Assembly: GCA_021821465.1 (NCBI GenBank)
Contig: JAKACM010000001.1
Span: 1-64,000 of the forward strand
Reading direction: 5' to 3'
DNA from: Bacillota bacterium
Lineage (GTDB): Bacteria > Bacillota > Sulfobacillia > Sulfobacillales > Sulfobacillaceae
DNA: 64,000 bases
Below are positions 1 to 10,034 of the stretch, one piece after another (the first letter of the stretch is position 1; the number at the start of each line of letters is the position of its first letter). The position numbers and the translations under genes are program-made. The notes beneath the pieces are model-generated. The model was not told the origin of the DNA, ran no database searches, and was given only the letters and a program-made list of their open reading frames with translations.

Positions 1-95
1 CAGACTCCCCCACACCAGGGTGAGAAATACCGGCAAGACCAATAGCAACTCAATAAAGCTACTCCCTCGGATATTTTTCACATGAACCCTATGGT

Positions 96-290
96 CTAAG
101 GGATCGAGTTGAGGTTGCTGGTAATCTGGTTGAAAGCTTTGACCAGTGCATTGCGCAAGGCCTCGATCGGTAAGATCATGGCAAGCACGACAATAATTAT
201 CCAAATTCCGTTTTCGATAAATACGTTGCCCTTTCTGTCCTTCCATTTGGCTAGGAATCCTTGTCCCCATTTTTTCCACCATTGTTTCAC
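96..290 (-). CDS. Flp/TadE-type small pilin-like protein (GTG start at 290)
   Basis: VKQWWKKWGQGFLAKWKDRKG|NVFIENGIWIIIVVLAMILPIEALRNALVKAFNQITSNLNSIP: basic leader, G before E+5, then one hydrophobic helix, as in Flp prepilins. GAGGAGG RBS 7 nt before GTG. Confidence 0.5.
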   Translation of the reverse strand: MKQWWKKWGQGFLAKWKDRKGNVFIENGIWIIIVVLAMILPIEALRNALVKAFNQITSNLNSIP

Positions 291-653
291 CCAAAGCCCT
301 CCTCGTGTCCGCAGTGTCACAATGCGGTATCCGAAGAATAACAGGAAGTATTTGAAGAATGCCTACCGAATTGTCTTACCAGATGTTCATAGACGGTCCT
401 GCTGAAAATTTGACTGTATATGAACTTCGAAGAACCACCGTGGTCTTCCTTAAACACCATCCAATCTTCTTAAAATCATCCCCTACGGCGTCCAGTCGCA
501 GAATGCAAGCATTTTTCCTAGCAATTTATTCCTCATCACAGTTGACAACGTCGAGATTTTCTTCAAAATATACCCTATGCGGTATGTTGTTCCTGATACG
601 CATTTATCGATCAGGTTCAATAAATCACTAACATGTCGAGGAGTTGATAAGTT

Positions 654-1274
654 GTGGCTATTGTGACTGCAGAAACATTCGTGTCCCAGGTTCAGGAAGG
701 TGTTGCGCTTTTTCTCGACATAAACCAACCCCAGGTCTATGGTAAGGGCCATCCGGCCGGTGCATATAACTTTCCCTTCAACCGACGTGCGTGGGGTGAA
801 GAACTGAAACGGGCTCTAAACGGGCAAAATCCTCCCATTGGTCTCTTTGCCAATGATTCGTCGGTTGTTGAATCTGCGGTCTCCAGTGCAGAAGAAGCTG
901 GGTTGACGGTAATATTCTCATGGGATAAAGGGCTAGAATCATGGCGCGAGTCCGGTCTGCCCACCGAGCGGGTTGTCGATCTTACTATTGATGAACTGCA
1001 CCAAAATCGTGATGATTTCGTCGTTATAGATGTGCGAGAAGGCTACGAATTACGCACAGGAAAAGTACCTGGAGCGATGCACATCCCCATGGGGCAAATC
1101 CAGTCACGGGTTCAGGAACTTGATAAAGACCGAAAGTATGCTATTATTTGCCAATCTGGTTCCCGTAGTTCCTCGGTCGCGGCTTGGATGTCGCAACAAG
1201 GTTTTGATGTGGCTAACGTCATCGGGGGCATGTCTTTGTGGATGGGAGCCAGGCATCCCGTAGAACGTCCGTAA
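654..1274 (+). CDS. Tandem rhodanese-domain protein
   Basis: Two rhodanese-like halves; active-site loop CQSGSRS in the C-terminal half; GTG start with gaggag RBS. Confidence 0.85.
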   Translation: MAIVTAETFVSQVQEGVALFLDINQPQVYGKGHPAGAYNFPFNRRAWGEELKRALNGQNPPIGLFANDSSVVESAVSSAEEAGLTVIFSWDKGLESWRESGLPTERVVDLTIDELHQNRDDFVVIDVREGYELRTGKVPGAMHIPMGQIQSRVQELDKDRKYAIICQSGSRSSSVAAWMSQQGFDVANVIGGMSLWMGARHPVERP

Positions 1275-1316
1275 TCTCAAATTTCCTAGTGAGGATACAA
1301 CTTTTTCTACACGCTT

Positions 1317-1358
1317 CAAACAACCCGGTTACACTGCAGAATCTGGCCGGGTTGTTTG
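1317..1358. terminator. Bidirectional terminator-like hairpin between rhodanese gene and kdpC
   Basis: Perfect 12-bp stem CAAACAACCCGG / CCGGGTTGTTTG between convergent genes. Confidence 0.7.
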
Positions 1359-1365
1359 TATTCTC

Positions 1366-1947
1366 TCAGGAATGTGGATGCAGTGTTTTGTATACGGCCA
1401 AGTTCAGTTCCATCACATTAATTCGGCTTCGTCCAAAAACTCCGAATTGAGGGCCTGCAACATGCTGATCAACCAATCGCGTTAAAAACCCGCTACTAAG
1501 TCCTGTGGCATGTGCGATCCGAGGAATTTGAATCAAGGCGGATTGAACGCTGATGTCGGGATCCAATCCCGATCCCGAACTCTCAACAAGGCTAATGGGG
1601 ATTTGCGAAACCTTGAGCCCGGGAATACTCTGTTGCAAGGCCTTAATGCGAGCCTTTACATGGTCCACTAATAATTTGTTAGTCGGGCCCAGATTACTTG
1701 GTGCTGAAACATAGGAATTGTACGGTGGCGTTGTAGCCGAAGGCCGCCCCCAAAAATACTGTGGTTGATGATAATATTGTCCTACGTGAAGAGAGGCCAC
1801 AACCTGTCCGCGAGTCTTAACTACCGAACCGTTGGCTTGGTAGGGAAAGAGCACTTGGCTGATTCCCGTCATTACGAGCGGATAAGCAAGACCGACAAGA
1901 AGCCACGTGCCGAGCGTGACACCGAGAATGGAACGTAGCCATTTCAT
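1366..1947 (-). CDS. kdpC: Potassium-transporting ATPase subunit C
   Basis: KdpC family sequence (GRPSATTPPYNSYVSAPSNLGPTN; SGSGLDPDIS); directly downstream of kdpB. Confidence 0.95.
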   Translation of the reverse strand: MKWLRSILGVTLGTWLLVGLAYPLVMTGISQVLFPYQANGSVVKTRGQVVASLHVGQYYHQPQYFWGRPSATTPPYNSYVSAPSNLGPTNKLLVDHVKARIKALQQSIPGLKVSQIPISLVESSGSGLDPDISVQSALIQIPRIAHATGLSSGFLTRLVDQHVAGPQFGVFGRSRINVMELNLAVYKTLHPHS

Positions 1948-1980
1948 TGATTGTACCCCCTTGATATATTTGAGCTCCGT

Positions 1981-3990
1981 TTACGCTAAACCGAATAGAC
2001 CTAAAACATGATCTATACCCCAAATTCCCACAAAGGGAATGATGACCCCTAAAACACCCCAATTAAAGATGTTGCGTGCCAGCATTCGATCTGCGGTTTC
2101 AGCGCGGTATTTAACCCCTTTAACCGCAAATGGTATTAAGGCCGGAATAATTAGGGCATTAAATATCAAAGCAGACAGAATGGCACCGTGGGGCGTTTTT
2201 AAATCCATAATATTGAGTGCACGCAATCCCGAAAGTACCGGCACCACAGAAAACATGGCAGGAATAATCGCAAAATATTTGGCCACATCATTAGCAATGG
2301 AGAAAGTTGTCAAAGACCCGCGGGTAATCAACAATTGCTTCCCCACCATCACGACATCCAAAAGTTTGGTCGGATTAGATTCGAGGTCAATCATATTTCC
2401 CGCTTCTTTCGCTGCCATCGTGCCGCTATTCATCGCCAATCCCACATCAGCCTGTGCCAACGCCGGTGCGTCATTGGTTCCGTCACCAGTCATGGCTACC
2501 AATTTTCCTTCTGCCTGCTCCTTCTTAATAAGCGTGATCTTGTCTTCTGGCTTAGCCTCAGCAATGAAGTCATCGACCCCGGCTTCCTGGGCAATCACGG
2601 CTGCGGTGATTCGATTATCCCCTGTAGCCATAACGGTGTGGATACCCATCGCACGAAAATCGGCAAATCTCTCCTTCAATCCTGTTTTCACAATGTCCTT
2701 TAACCGAATAATTCCCAGGGCTCGAGAATCAACTTCAACAGCAAGAGGTGTGCCGCCATCTTTGGCCACCAATTCGGCGTTCGCCTCCAATTCGGCCGGA
2801 GGATCCTTTACGATATGCCGGATTGCACTGACGGCTCCTTTTCTCACTTGCCGTCCGTCCTCCAAATCAATTCCACTCATGCGCGTGTGTGCCGAGAATG
2901 GAACCGGCTCGCCATTATGAGTCGGCAGTGTATCCAGGTGAAGCAGTTTCTGAGCGAGTTCCACCACAGACCGCCCTTCCGGAGTCGTGTCGGCCAATGA
3001 TGAAATCAAGGAAGCCTCAGCCAGCTCTTCCAGTGAGACACCTGGCACCGGAAGAAACTCGGTGGCCATTCGGTTTCCGATAGTTATCGTCCCGGTTTTA
3101 TCAAGAATAATCGTATCAATGTCCCCCGCCGCCTCTACAGCCCGTCCGCTTTTCGCCACAACGTTGACCATAGACACACGGTTCATGCCCGCTATGCCGA
3201 TAGCCGATAACAATGCACCTATTGTTGTCGGGATCAAACATACCAGCAAAGCTACCATGGTGGTAATGTTGGCCACATGAGGCCCATAATACCTGACTAG
3301 CGGCACAAGGGTTACCACAACCAGAACAAAAATGAGGGTCAGCACACCCAACAATGCAGACAACGCAATTTCGTTCGGGGTCTTTTGTCTTTCGGCTCCT
3401 TCAACCAGTGCAATCATGCGATCCAAAAAAGTCTCTCCGGGGTTGACCGTAATTTCCACAATCAGCTTATCGGACAAAAGCACGGTTCCCCCTGTGACTC
3501 CATCTTCCTTGGCTTTGACAACAGGAGCCGACTCTCCGGTAATGGCAGACTCATCGACGGACCCTACTCCATCCAGAACCACTCCGTCCCCGGGAATGAC
3601 ATCACCCGCTTCGACCACAACTTTGCTTCCGCGGGACAGCTTAGAGGATTCCACCGTTAATGTACTGCCATCGGTCTGCAACACTCTGGCCCGAGTAGAA
3701 GATTTGGTCCTGCGCAGGAAATCCGCTTGGGCACGTCCACGAGCTTCCGCATATGCCTCGGCAAAGGTCGCAAATAATATTGTCACAAACAGAATGACGG
3801 CCACCAGAGTATCGTAAGCTTTTTCGGCAGAAGTCTTATCGACGATATCCAACCAAATTACTACGGCTGTCCCCACCTCAACCACGAACATGACGGGATT
3901 ATGGATCATTTCACGCGGGTCCAGCTTACGAAATGTGTCTTTTAACACCGAGCCCATGTAATTGCGCGATGTAGATTCTTGCACTGCCAA
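1981..3990 (-). CDS. kdpB: Potassium-transporting P-type ATPase subunit B (probable TTG start at 3990; longer ORF to 4131 overlaps kdpA)
   Basis: P-type ATPase DKTGT motif, TGES, GDGTNDAPALAQADVG; GGGAGGAG RBS upstream of TTG. Confidence 0.95.
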   Translation of the reverse strand: MAVQESTSRNYMGSVLKDTFRKLDPREMIHNPVMFVVEVGTAVVIWLDIVDKTSAEKAYDTLVAVILFVTILFATFAEAYAEARGRAQADFLRRTKSSTRARVLQTDGSTLTVESSKLSRGSKVVVEAGDVIPGDGVVLDGVGSVDESAITGESAPVVKAKEDGVTGGTVLLSDKLIVEITVNPGETFLDRMIALVEGAERQKTPNEIALSALLGVLTLIFVLVVVTLVPLVRYYGPHVANITTMVALLVCLIPTTIGALLSAIGIAGMNRVSMVNVVAKSGRAVEAAGDIDTIILDKTGTITIGNRMATEFLPVPGVSLEELAEASLISSLADTTPEGRSVVELAQKLLHLDTLPTHNGEPVPFSAHTRMSGIDLEDGRQVRKGAVSAIRHIVKDPPAELEANAELVAKDGGTPLAVEVDSRALGIIRLKDIVKTGLKERFADFRAMGIHTVMATGDNRITAAVIAQEAGVDDFIAEAKPEDKITLIKKEQAEGKLVAMTGDGTNDAPALAQADVGLAMNSGTMAAKEAGNMIDLESNPTKLLDVVMVGKQLLITRGSLTTFSIANDVAKYFAIIPAMFSVVPVLSGLRALNIMDLKTPHGAILSALIFNALIIPALIPFAVKGVKYRAETADRMLARNIFNWGVLGVIIPFVGIWGIDHVLGLFGLA

Positions 3991-4028
3991 GATCTCGAAC
4001 TCCTCCCGGTAACCGAATTTATATGCTC

Positions 4029-5723
4029 TCAGAACAAGTGATGAGCCATCATCAGATACTGTTCGGCAATAGGACCCAAGGCCATTATGGGAAAGAAGGT
4101 CAGCGCATTGAGAATCATAATGGCCCCCCACAAGATCCCCCCAAACAAAAAGGTGTCAGTCCTCATCGTGCCGGAAGACTCAGGAACCGAACGTTTATTA
4201 AGCAATGACTCTCCGATGAACAGCATAGCCACAATCGAGCCGTACCGCCCGATAATCACGACAATACCAACGGCTACTTCGTAAAAGGGCAGGGCTGCAC
4301 CCAATCCACCGAAAGCGGAACCGTTATTGGCGGCAGCGGAACTGAATCCGTAGAGAATCTCTCCTAATCCTTGCGGACCCGGATTAAATATCCCTTGGAG
4401 TCCCAATGGAGAAGACACTGCAATGGCACTTCCGACCAAAATGAGCAGGGGGTGAAGGAGAAAGGCAATCGAAGCGAGTGTCACTTCTTTCGTTTCAATC
4501 TTTTTACCTAAAAATTCTGGAGTACGCCCGACCATTAAACCCATGAGAAAAACGGTGATAATGACAAACATCAGCAAATTTAACAACCCGACGCCCTTTC
4601 CCCCAAAAATCATGTTCAAAAACATCCCGAGAAAGAAACTCATGGAAGAAAGCGGAAGATAGCTGTCATGAGCGCTAGCCACCGATCCGGTGGTAAAAGA
4701 CATCGTCGAGGTTTCAAATATGCTTGTGCCGCCCAGACCAAAACGCAGTTCCTTTCCAACCATATTGGCGTGTGTATGCAACCCTAGAGCATTGATTATA
4801 GGGTTTCCGGCAGCTTCCGGAAAATAAATTAAAGCCAGCATAGCTATAAAAAACGTACCGGCCACGCCAACAAACGTCCACGCTGTCTTCTTGCGTCCCG
4901 TGAATACCCCAAATGCGTAGAAGAATGCCACCGGAAGAAGACCCATAGAAATGATTTCGACGATGTTGGAAAAAGCGGTGGGATTTTCGAGCGGATTGGC
5001 GCTATTAGTATTGGTATAACCGCCACCATTTTGTCCCAAATGTTCAATGGCCTCAAAAGAGGCGATGGGACCCCGGGGTACCAATTGAGCCTGTCCGGTT
5101 ATACTGTGAAGATGGAGGTAGGGAGCTAGGGTTTCGGGAACACCCTGTCCTACCAATATTAACGTGACCACCACGGACAAAGGCAACAACAAACGAGTAA
5201 CCATCAAGGTGAGATCCACGAAGAAATTACCGATTTTCTTTCCGCTGACCATTCTCAGAAAGGCAATCGCAGCAGCACCCCCTGTGGCCGGAGTGACAAA
5301 TTGAAGATATGACAGCACTGCAAACTGAGAGAAATAAGACATGGTGCTGCCGCCGGCATAAGCTTGCCAATTGGTATTCGTGGTAAAACTTGCCGCCGTG
5401 TTAAAGGCCAGTAAGGGATTAATATCGGGAAAATGCTGCGGGTTAAACGGCAAGGCTCCTTGCACACGCAGCAAAATGTAGGCACCCAAAGCCCATGCCA
5501 TGTTGGTCAAAAGCAGGGCGATCGCGTATGTTTTGGTTGTCATGGAACTGTCCCGGGAGACTCCAACAATCCTAAAAATACCATTTTCCACAGGCCTGAG
5601 AACTCTGTCGAGAAATGTGGGTTGAAAGGTAAAAACTCTGACGATATAAGTGCCAATCGGTTTTATAGTCAACGCAAATACAGCAAAAACAACGCCCCAG
5701 GTGATAATCGTTTGAATCGACAC
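4029..5723 (-). CDS. kdpA: Potassium-transporting ATPase subunit A
   Basis: KdpA selectivity-filter-like repeats (NTAASFTTNTNWQAYAGGSTMSYF; QNGGGYTNTNSANPLENPT; AAANNGSAFGG). Confidence 0.95.
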   Translation of the reverse strand: MSIQTIITWGVVFAVFALTIKPIGTYIVRVFTFQPTFLDRVLRPVENGIFRIVGVSRDSSMTTKTYAIALLLTNMAWALGAYILLRVQGALPFNPQHFPDINPLLAFNTAASFTTNTNWQAYAGGSTMSYFSQFAVLSYLQFVTPATGGAAAIAFLRMVSGKKIGNFFVDLTLMVTRLLLPLSVVVTLILVGQGVPETLAPYLHLHSITGQAQLVPRGPIASFEAIEHLGQNGGGYTNTNSANPLENPTAFSNIVEIISMGLLPVAFFYAFGVFTGRKKTAWTFVGVAGTFFIAMLALIYFPEAAGNPIINALGLHTHANMVGKELRFGLGGTSIFETSTMSFTTGSVASAHDSYLPLSSMSFFLGMFLNMIFGGKGVGLLNLLMFVIITVFLMGLMVGRTPEFLGKKIETKEVTLASIAFLLHPLLILVGSAIAVSSPLGLQGIFNPGPQGLGEILYGFSSAAANNGSAFGGLGAALPFYEVAVGIVVIIGRYGSIVAMLFIGESLLNKRSVPESSGTMRTDTFLFGGILWGAIMILNALTFFPIMALGPIAEQYLMMAHHLF

Positions 5724-5790
5724 CCATTACCCTCCCTAGACCAACTTGTTGCTCGTATAACCTTACGAATGCAAAACAAAAAGGCTGTCC

Positions 5791-5871
5791 TTAAAATTTC
5801 TCCGGACGAATTATCACATACAACAGGTAGATCATGATTGCAATCGAAATCCCCAACAAAATCCAGTCCAC
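5791..5871 (-). CDS. kdpF: KdpF-like 26-aa membrane peptide (GTG start)
   Basis: VDWILLGISIAIMIYLLYVIIRPEKF; single TM, KdpF-like C-terminal motif, immediately upstream of kdpA. Too short for the ORF track. Confidence 0.7.
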   Translation of the reverse strand: MDWILLGISIAIMIYLLYVIIRPEKF

Positions 5872-5896
5872 GAAGTCGTCCTCCCGTTTCCCATTT

Positions 5897-5980
5897 TCAC
5901 AACTTGCTCAACAACTCGGCAAAATATAACAGTCCGGCAAACACAAGGACTGTCAACCCCAACATTTCAACATCCAGCAT
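5897..5980 (-). CDS. Small hydrophobic ORF (27 aa) at start of kdp operon
   Basis: MLDVEMLGLTVLVFAGLLYFAELLSKL preceded by GGAGGTC RBS. Confidence 0.45.
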   Translation of the reverse strand: MLDVEMLGLTVLVFAGLLYFAELLSKL

Positions 5981-6197
5981 TGTTTGACCTCCAGGCATAT
6001 TCATATGGCATCACCCAGAATCGGACTCATAATTTTTTATTTTAACAGTGTCTCAATAAATATATCCGTAAAAATGACACGATGTTTATAAAAATCACAT
6101 AAAAATAGCCCTGTTTCGCAAAGAGTTCATCGACTATGCTAAAATGTGACGATAAGGTGATCTGTGGCACCCTAGTCTAAATATCGAGGTTCACTTA

Positions 6198-7568
6198 ATG
6201 GCTGGTTCATCGCGTCAACGACATAATATTCCCCTACCATGGTCGTGGCGACTGACCGCTACTTTATTGCCCATGGTCGGAGTCGTTTTAACGGTCCTAT
6301 TCTTCCAAGTCTACGTTGCCCCGCATCTAGCCAGAGGATGGCGTTATCCGTTTTTAACGGCTATGTTGCTAATTGGTACCGGCCTCTTTTCCTGGATAGT
6401 TTTTGGTATACTGTCCCAGCAACAGACAGCGATTTTATTTGCCAACCAACGCCTGGAAAATCAGCGTGATGGTCTCAACGCCTTACGAGAGGCGTCTTAT
6501 GCCATGACAACGGTCGGTGTATGGACTGACATTGTCCAAAACGTCGTGGACGTTGCCAGACGACTCACGGGAGCGCGATATGCAGCTTTAGCCGTCTTGG
6601 AAGACAGTGACAGTTATACTATCCATCAATTCTTCACTTCGGGAATGACTCAGGAACAAATCGCCAAAATTGAACACTATCCTACAGGTCAAGGCCTTCT
6701 GGGCGAAGTCATTCACCATAGGCGCCCTATCCGGCTGCAGCGATTACAAGACCATCCATCGTCTATCGGGTTTCCAGCCAATCATCCCAAGATGGAAAGT
6801 TTTCTGGGTTTGCCTTTGTTATACCAAGCCCAAGTGATGGGCCATTTGTATCTTACCGAAAAAGAGGAAGGGTTTAGTGCCGATGACCAGGCCATCGTAG
6901 AACTCTTTGCCCGACAAGCCGCCGCTGTCATTGCCACAGCAAGATTTTACCAGGAACGCGAAGTCTTTGCCACCGTTAAGGAACGCGAGCGCATTGGGCG
7001 CGATCTTCATGACGGGGTTTTGCAAACACTGTATGGCATCACCTTGTCATTGGATAATCTTGTTGACAGTCATGATGGCCTGGACCAGGAAACCATAACA
7101 GAGCTTACCCGGGTGAGCGAAACATTGGGCCTGCTCATGACAGAAATCCGGTTTTTTATCCAAAGTCTTGAATCCTCAGCCATTGACCTGCGCATTGCGC
7201 TCGCCGACATGTTACACCGCCTCGGTCCCATGGACGACATTTCGATGATATTCCATGATGAAAGATATCTGGAACTCCATCCGGAGAGAATACATGACTT
7301 GCTATTAAGTATCCAAGAAACGGTGTCCAATGCCCGTATCCACGGCCACGCCAAACACATCACAATTGAATGGGCTAGCACCGACGAATATTACCAAGTT
7401 AAAGTGCAAGATGACGGAATAGGATTTCTCTATAGTCCCGATACCAGTCATACACATTTCGGCATCCGAAACATGATGAAGCGGATCGAAAAGTGGAAGG
7501 GCAGCGTTCATATTGATAGTGAACACAACCATGGAACCATTGTGACATTGACCATTCCATGGCTATAA
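6198..7568 (+). CDS. GAF-domain sensor histidine kinase (NarL/LiaS-type, HisKA_3)
   Basis: Two N-terminal TM segments, GAF domain, RERIGRDLHDGVLQTLYGI dimerisation motif, C-terminal HATPase. Confidence 0.9.
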   Translation: MAGSSRQRHNIPLPWSWRLTATLLPMVGVVLTVLFFQVYVAPHLARGWRYPFLTAMLLIGTGLFSWIVFGILSQQQTAILFANQRLENQRDGLNALREASYAMTTVGVWTDIVQNVVDVARRLTGARYAALAVLEDSDSYTIHQFFTSGMTQEQIAKIEHYPTGQGLLGEVIHHRRPIRLQRLQDHPSSIGFPANHPKMESFLGLPLLYQAQVMGHLYLTEKEEGFSADDQAIVELFARQAAAVIATARFYQEREVFATVKERERIGRDLHDGVLQTLYGITLSLDNLVDSHDGLDQETITELTRVSETLGLLMTEIRFFIQSLESSAIDLRIALADMLHRLGPMDDISMIFHDERYLELHPERIHDLLLSIQETVSNARIHGHAKHITIEWASTDEYYQVKVQDDGIGFLYSPDTSHTHFGIRNMMKRIEKWKGSVHIDSEHNHGTIVTLTIPWL

Positions 7569-7615
7569 TAACATTAGTATCGTTCTCATAATTGATTTAG
7601 GGGGGCTATATTGGT

Positions 7616-8284
7616 ATGCCCAATGATAATGCAATACGCGTGGCCATTGTTGACGATCATGAAGTGGTTCGAATTGGCCTGCGCAACATGATAGATCGCC
7701 AGGAAGATATGAAATTAGTGCAAGAATGGGATTTGGGCAAAACGGCGATAGACCAAATTCCCGATCATGTCGATGTCGTGGTTCTAGACGTACGATTGCC
7801 CGATGTCAATGGTCTTGAAGTATGCCGCATTTTGAAATCTAAAGACCCTCACCTTCAGATCATTATGCTTACGTCGTTCGGCGGCCAAGATCTGGTAGTG
7901 GATGCGGTTAATGCGGGCGCTTCCGGTTATCTTCTCAAGGAGTCTCGAGGCCGTGCTGTAATTGACGGAATTCGCACTGTAGCCCAAGGAGGAGCCTTAT
8001 TTGGTCCCGAGGTTACCTCGCAATTATTGGATCGCCTGAGAAATCCACAAACCACTATGGATCCGGTAGCCACTCTTACCGCTCAGGAGCAAAAAGTGTT
8101 GGAATTGATCGCTCAAGGACGGACCAATAAAGAAATTGGCCAACTAGTGTTCCTAAGCGACAAAACAGTGAAACATTACGTCAGCAACATTCTCAGCAAA
8201 TTAGGATACACGCGTCGCTCGGAAGCGGCGGCGCACTATGCCAGATATGTCACTCAAGAAAATACAGAACAACATCCGAACTAA
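7616..8284 (+). CDS. LuxR/NarL-family response regulator
   Basis: Receiver domain (VVLDVRLPDVNG) plus LuxR HTH (LTAQEQKVLELIAQGRTNKEIGQLVFLSDKTVKHYVSNILSKL). Confidence 0.95.
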   Translation: MPNDNAIRVAIVDDHEVVRIGLRNMIDRQEDMKLVQEWDLGKTAIDQIPDHVDVVVLDVRLPDVNGLEVCRILKSKDPHLQIIMLTSFGGQDLVVDAVNAGASGYLLKESRGRAVIDGIRTVAQGGALFGPEVTSQLLDRLRNPQTTMDPVATLTAQEQKVLELIAQGRTNKEIGQLVFLSDKTVKHYVSNILSKLGYTRRSEAAAHYARYVTQENTEQHPN

Positions 8285-8820
8285 CCTTGACCAAGCTATT
8301 CGGTGGGAGGAGCCGATCATTGTGACACATGAGTCGCAAGAATTGAGCATAGGAAGATGTCAAATTAGAGGACTTCCCGTCCTGTAGCGTATTAGTGATT
8401 GCACTCACCCCGCGCCCCATTCCACAATCGGCACCAGGCGAGAGTTCTGGGTACATTGTTTACACTACCCGTTCGAATCTGGACTCAGATCGAGCAGAGC
8501 CCCGCTTTTCAATAGCTTAGGCCAATCTCTATCTACGTCCGGTCGAGCAAGCAGTCCGTCAGCTCCATGCCCATTGAGGCGAGTTCGGCAACCCACCCAT
8601 ACCCACGCGCACTATGGCTAGAACTCCCAAACGGCAATGCAAAAATTCAGTCCTTTCAGTAAACTTCACATAACCGAGGCCACACGCTGTACCAATTTTT
8701 CTAACACCAACCCTACTTCTTCCAATCCGGCCTCTAGAGCCAGTGTGGCGACTGGTTAATGTGGGTCAGGATTTGTGCAATTCAAATACCGTGGAAAGTA
8801 TTGTCTTTGGGAACTTATGG

Positions 8821-9063
8821 GTGACATACTCCCACCCCCTACGCTCACGCTGAGAGGCGGGGCTTTTTGGGACCTGCCCGCTAACGCGCCGGCATAATGA
8901 CCAAGCCATCCCCGTGTGCCCCACGGTTCTTGATGACGGATTAGATTATGCCCGGTATCCGACACCCTTCGTTTTTGAGGTGGATGGCGGCATTTTCGTC
9001 GCGGTCTAATTCTGCTCCACCGTGAGGACACACCCAAATCATCTCCCGCCTAAGAGGTGGGAG
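8821..9063 (-). mobile_element. Decayed IS200/IS605-family remnant: tnpB 3' end plus right-end hairpin
   Basis: Minus-strand reading 9039-8941: IWVCPHGGAELDRDENAAIHLKNEGCRIPGII*, i.e. TnpB zinc-ribbon tail with one Cys lost. Downstream gtgacatactcccacccc...gaggcggggctttt resembles an IS605 right end. Confidence 0.65.
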
Positions 9064-9080
9064 ACTTCTTGTCGCATGGG

Positions 9081-10034
9081 TTAAAGCACCTGCGAGCATT
9101 TGGTAACGGGAACCAGAGGAGATTCAGAGTGCTTCTTTATACGAATTCTCAAAGGAGAAAAAACCACCATCATAAGATGCCCTCTTTGACTGACCCGGTC
9201 AATCTTCCATCCGGATTTCGCGGCAATAACTTTCAGCTCATTGAAGGAATACAGATGGCCTTCAGGGGCATTCATATACACTTCCAAGAAAAAGACCTTG
9301 GCCTGTGCACCCTCATCTTCTGTAATTACTGCGACCAATCGGCCTTGGGAATGGACCTGCCGCCGTATTTGTTTGAACAATGCAGTTGTTGTCTGGGGTG
9401 TAAAATTTTCTATAAACCGAATTAAACTGACTATATCGTAAGGACCGGCCGGTATTTGACGGCAAACGTCATCACCCACAAGAGTTATGAGCGGGTGTTC
9501 CAGGGTGCCTGAAACTTTTCTGATAGTATCCACGGTATCTATCATCGTGACCTCAATGCCCTGATTTGCCAGCGCCATAGCCAGGGTACCGCTTCCTCCT
9601 CCCACATCCAGCCACCTCCCGGGTTTTGGCAGAGACATGGCTTCTAATATCCATTGGTTCAAGTTTAGACTGGAGTCGCGTAATCTTGCGTCTTCCGAAG
9701 ATTGCACAGCATCCTTCAGAAAATGTCCTCTATTCTGCGTGGAACACTGGCTCATATTCAACCATCGTCGCATAATATCCATGCGGTGTAAGCTTCGTAC
9801 GGCAGGTGGATCCGCTGTCCACCACCATTTTCCACCCTCTTGCTCAATACATCCCAGGTCCTTCAGAACATTGACCAAAAGTGCCCAAGGAACCATGAGA
9901 ACGCTTTGAAACGTGTTCAGATCTCTTGTCGTAGCTCCTATCACCAGTTGATCATATACCCCAGAATTCACGATGGCATAAAGAATTGCATCGGTATAAA
10001 AGTCTTGATTCAATAGGGCCCATTCTCGGGTCAT
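9081..10034 (-). CDS. SAM-dependent methyltransferase (O-methyltransferase-like)
   Basis: GRWLDVGGGSGTLAMALANQGIEVTMID motif I; ATG at 10034 with GGAAGGGG upstream. Confidence 0.75.
   Translation of the reverse strand: MTREWALLNQDFYTDAILYAIVNSGVYDQLVIGATTRDLNTFQSVLMVPWALLVNVLKDLGCIEQEGGKWWWTADPPAVRSLHRMDIMRRWLNMSQCSTQNRGHFLKDAVQSSEDARLRDSSLNLNQWILEAMSLPKPGRWLDVGGGSGTLAMALANQGIEVTMIDTVDTIRKVSGTLEHPLITLVGDDVCRQIPAGPYDIVSLIRFIENFTPQTTTALFKQIRRQVHSQGRLVAVITEDEGAQAKVFFLEVYMNAPEGHLYSFNELKVIAAKSGWKIDRVSQRGHLMMVVFSPLRIRIKKHSESPLVPVTKCSQVL

Noticed and set aside
2039-3817. Long plus-strand ORFs antisense to kdpB (293 aa, 161 aa and others)
   Set aside because: They overlap a clear P-type ATPase on the other strand, and their composition is that of an antisense shadow frame.
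5981-6197. Possible c-di-AMP (ydaO) riboswitch upstream of kdp
   Set aside because: The region is short and AT-rich and no ydaO core motif was recognisable.
8462-8485. GTTCGAATC motif resembling a tRNA T-loop
   Set aside because: Flanking bases do not pair into a T-stem or acceptor stem; no cloverleaf possible by eye.
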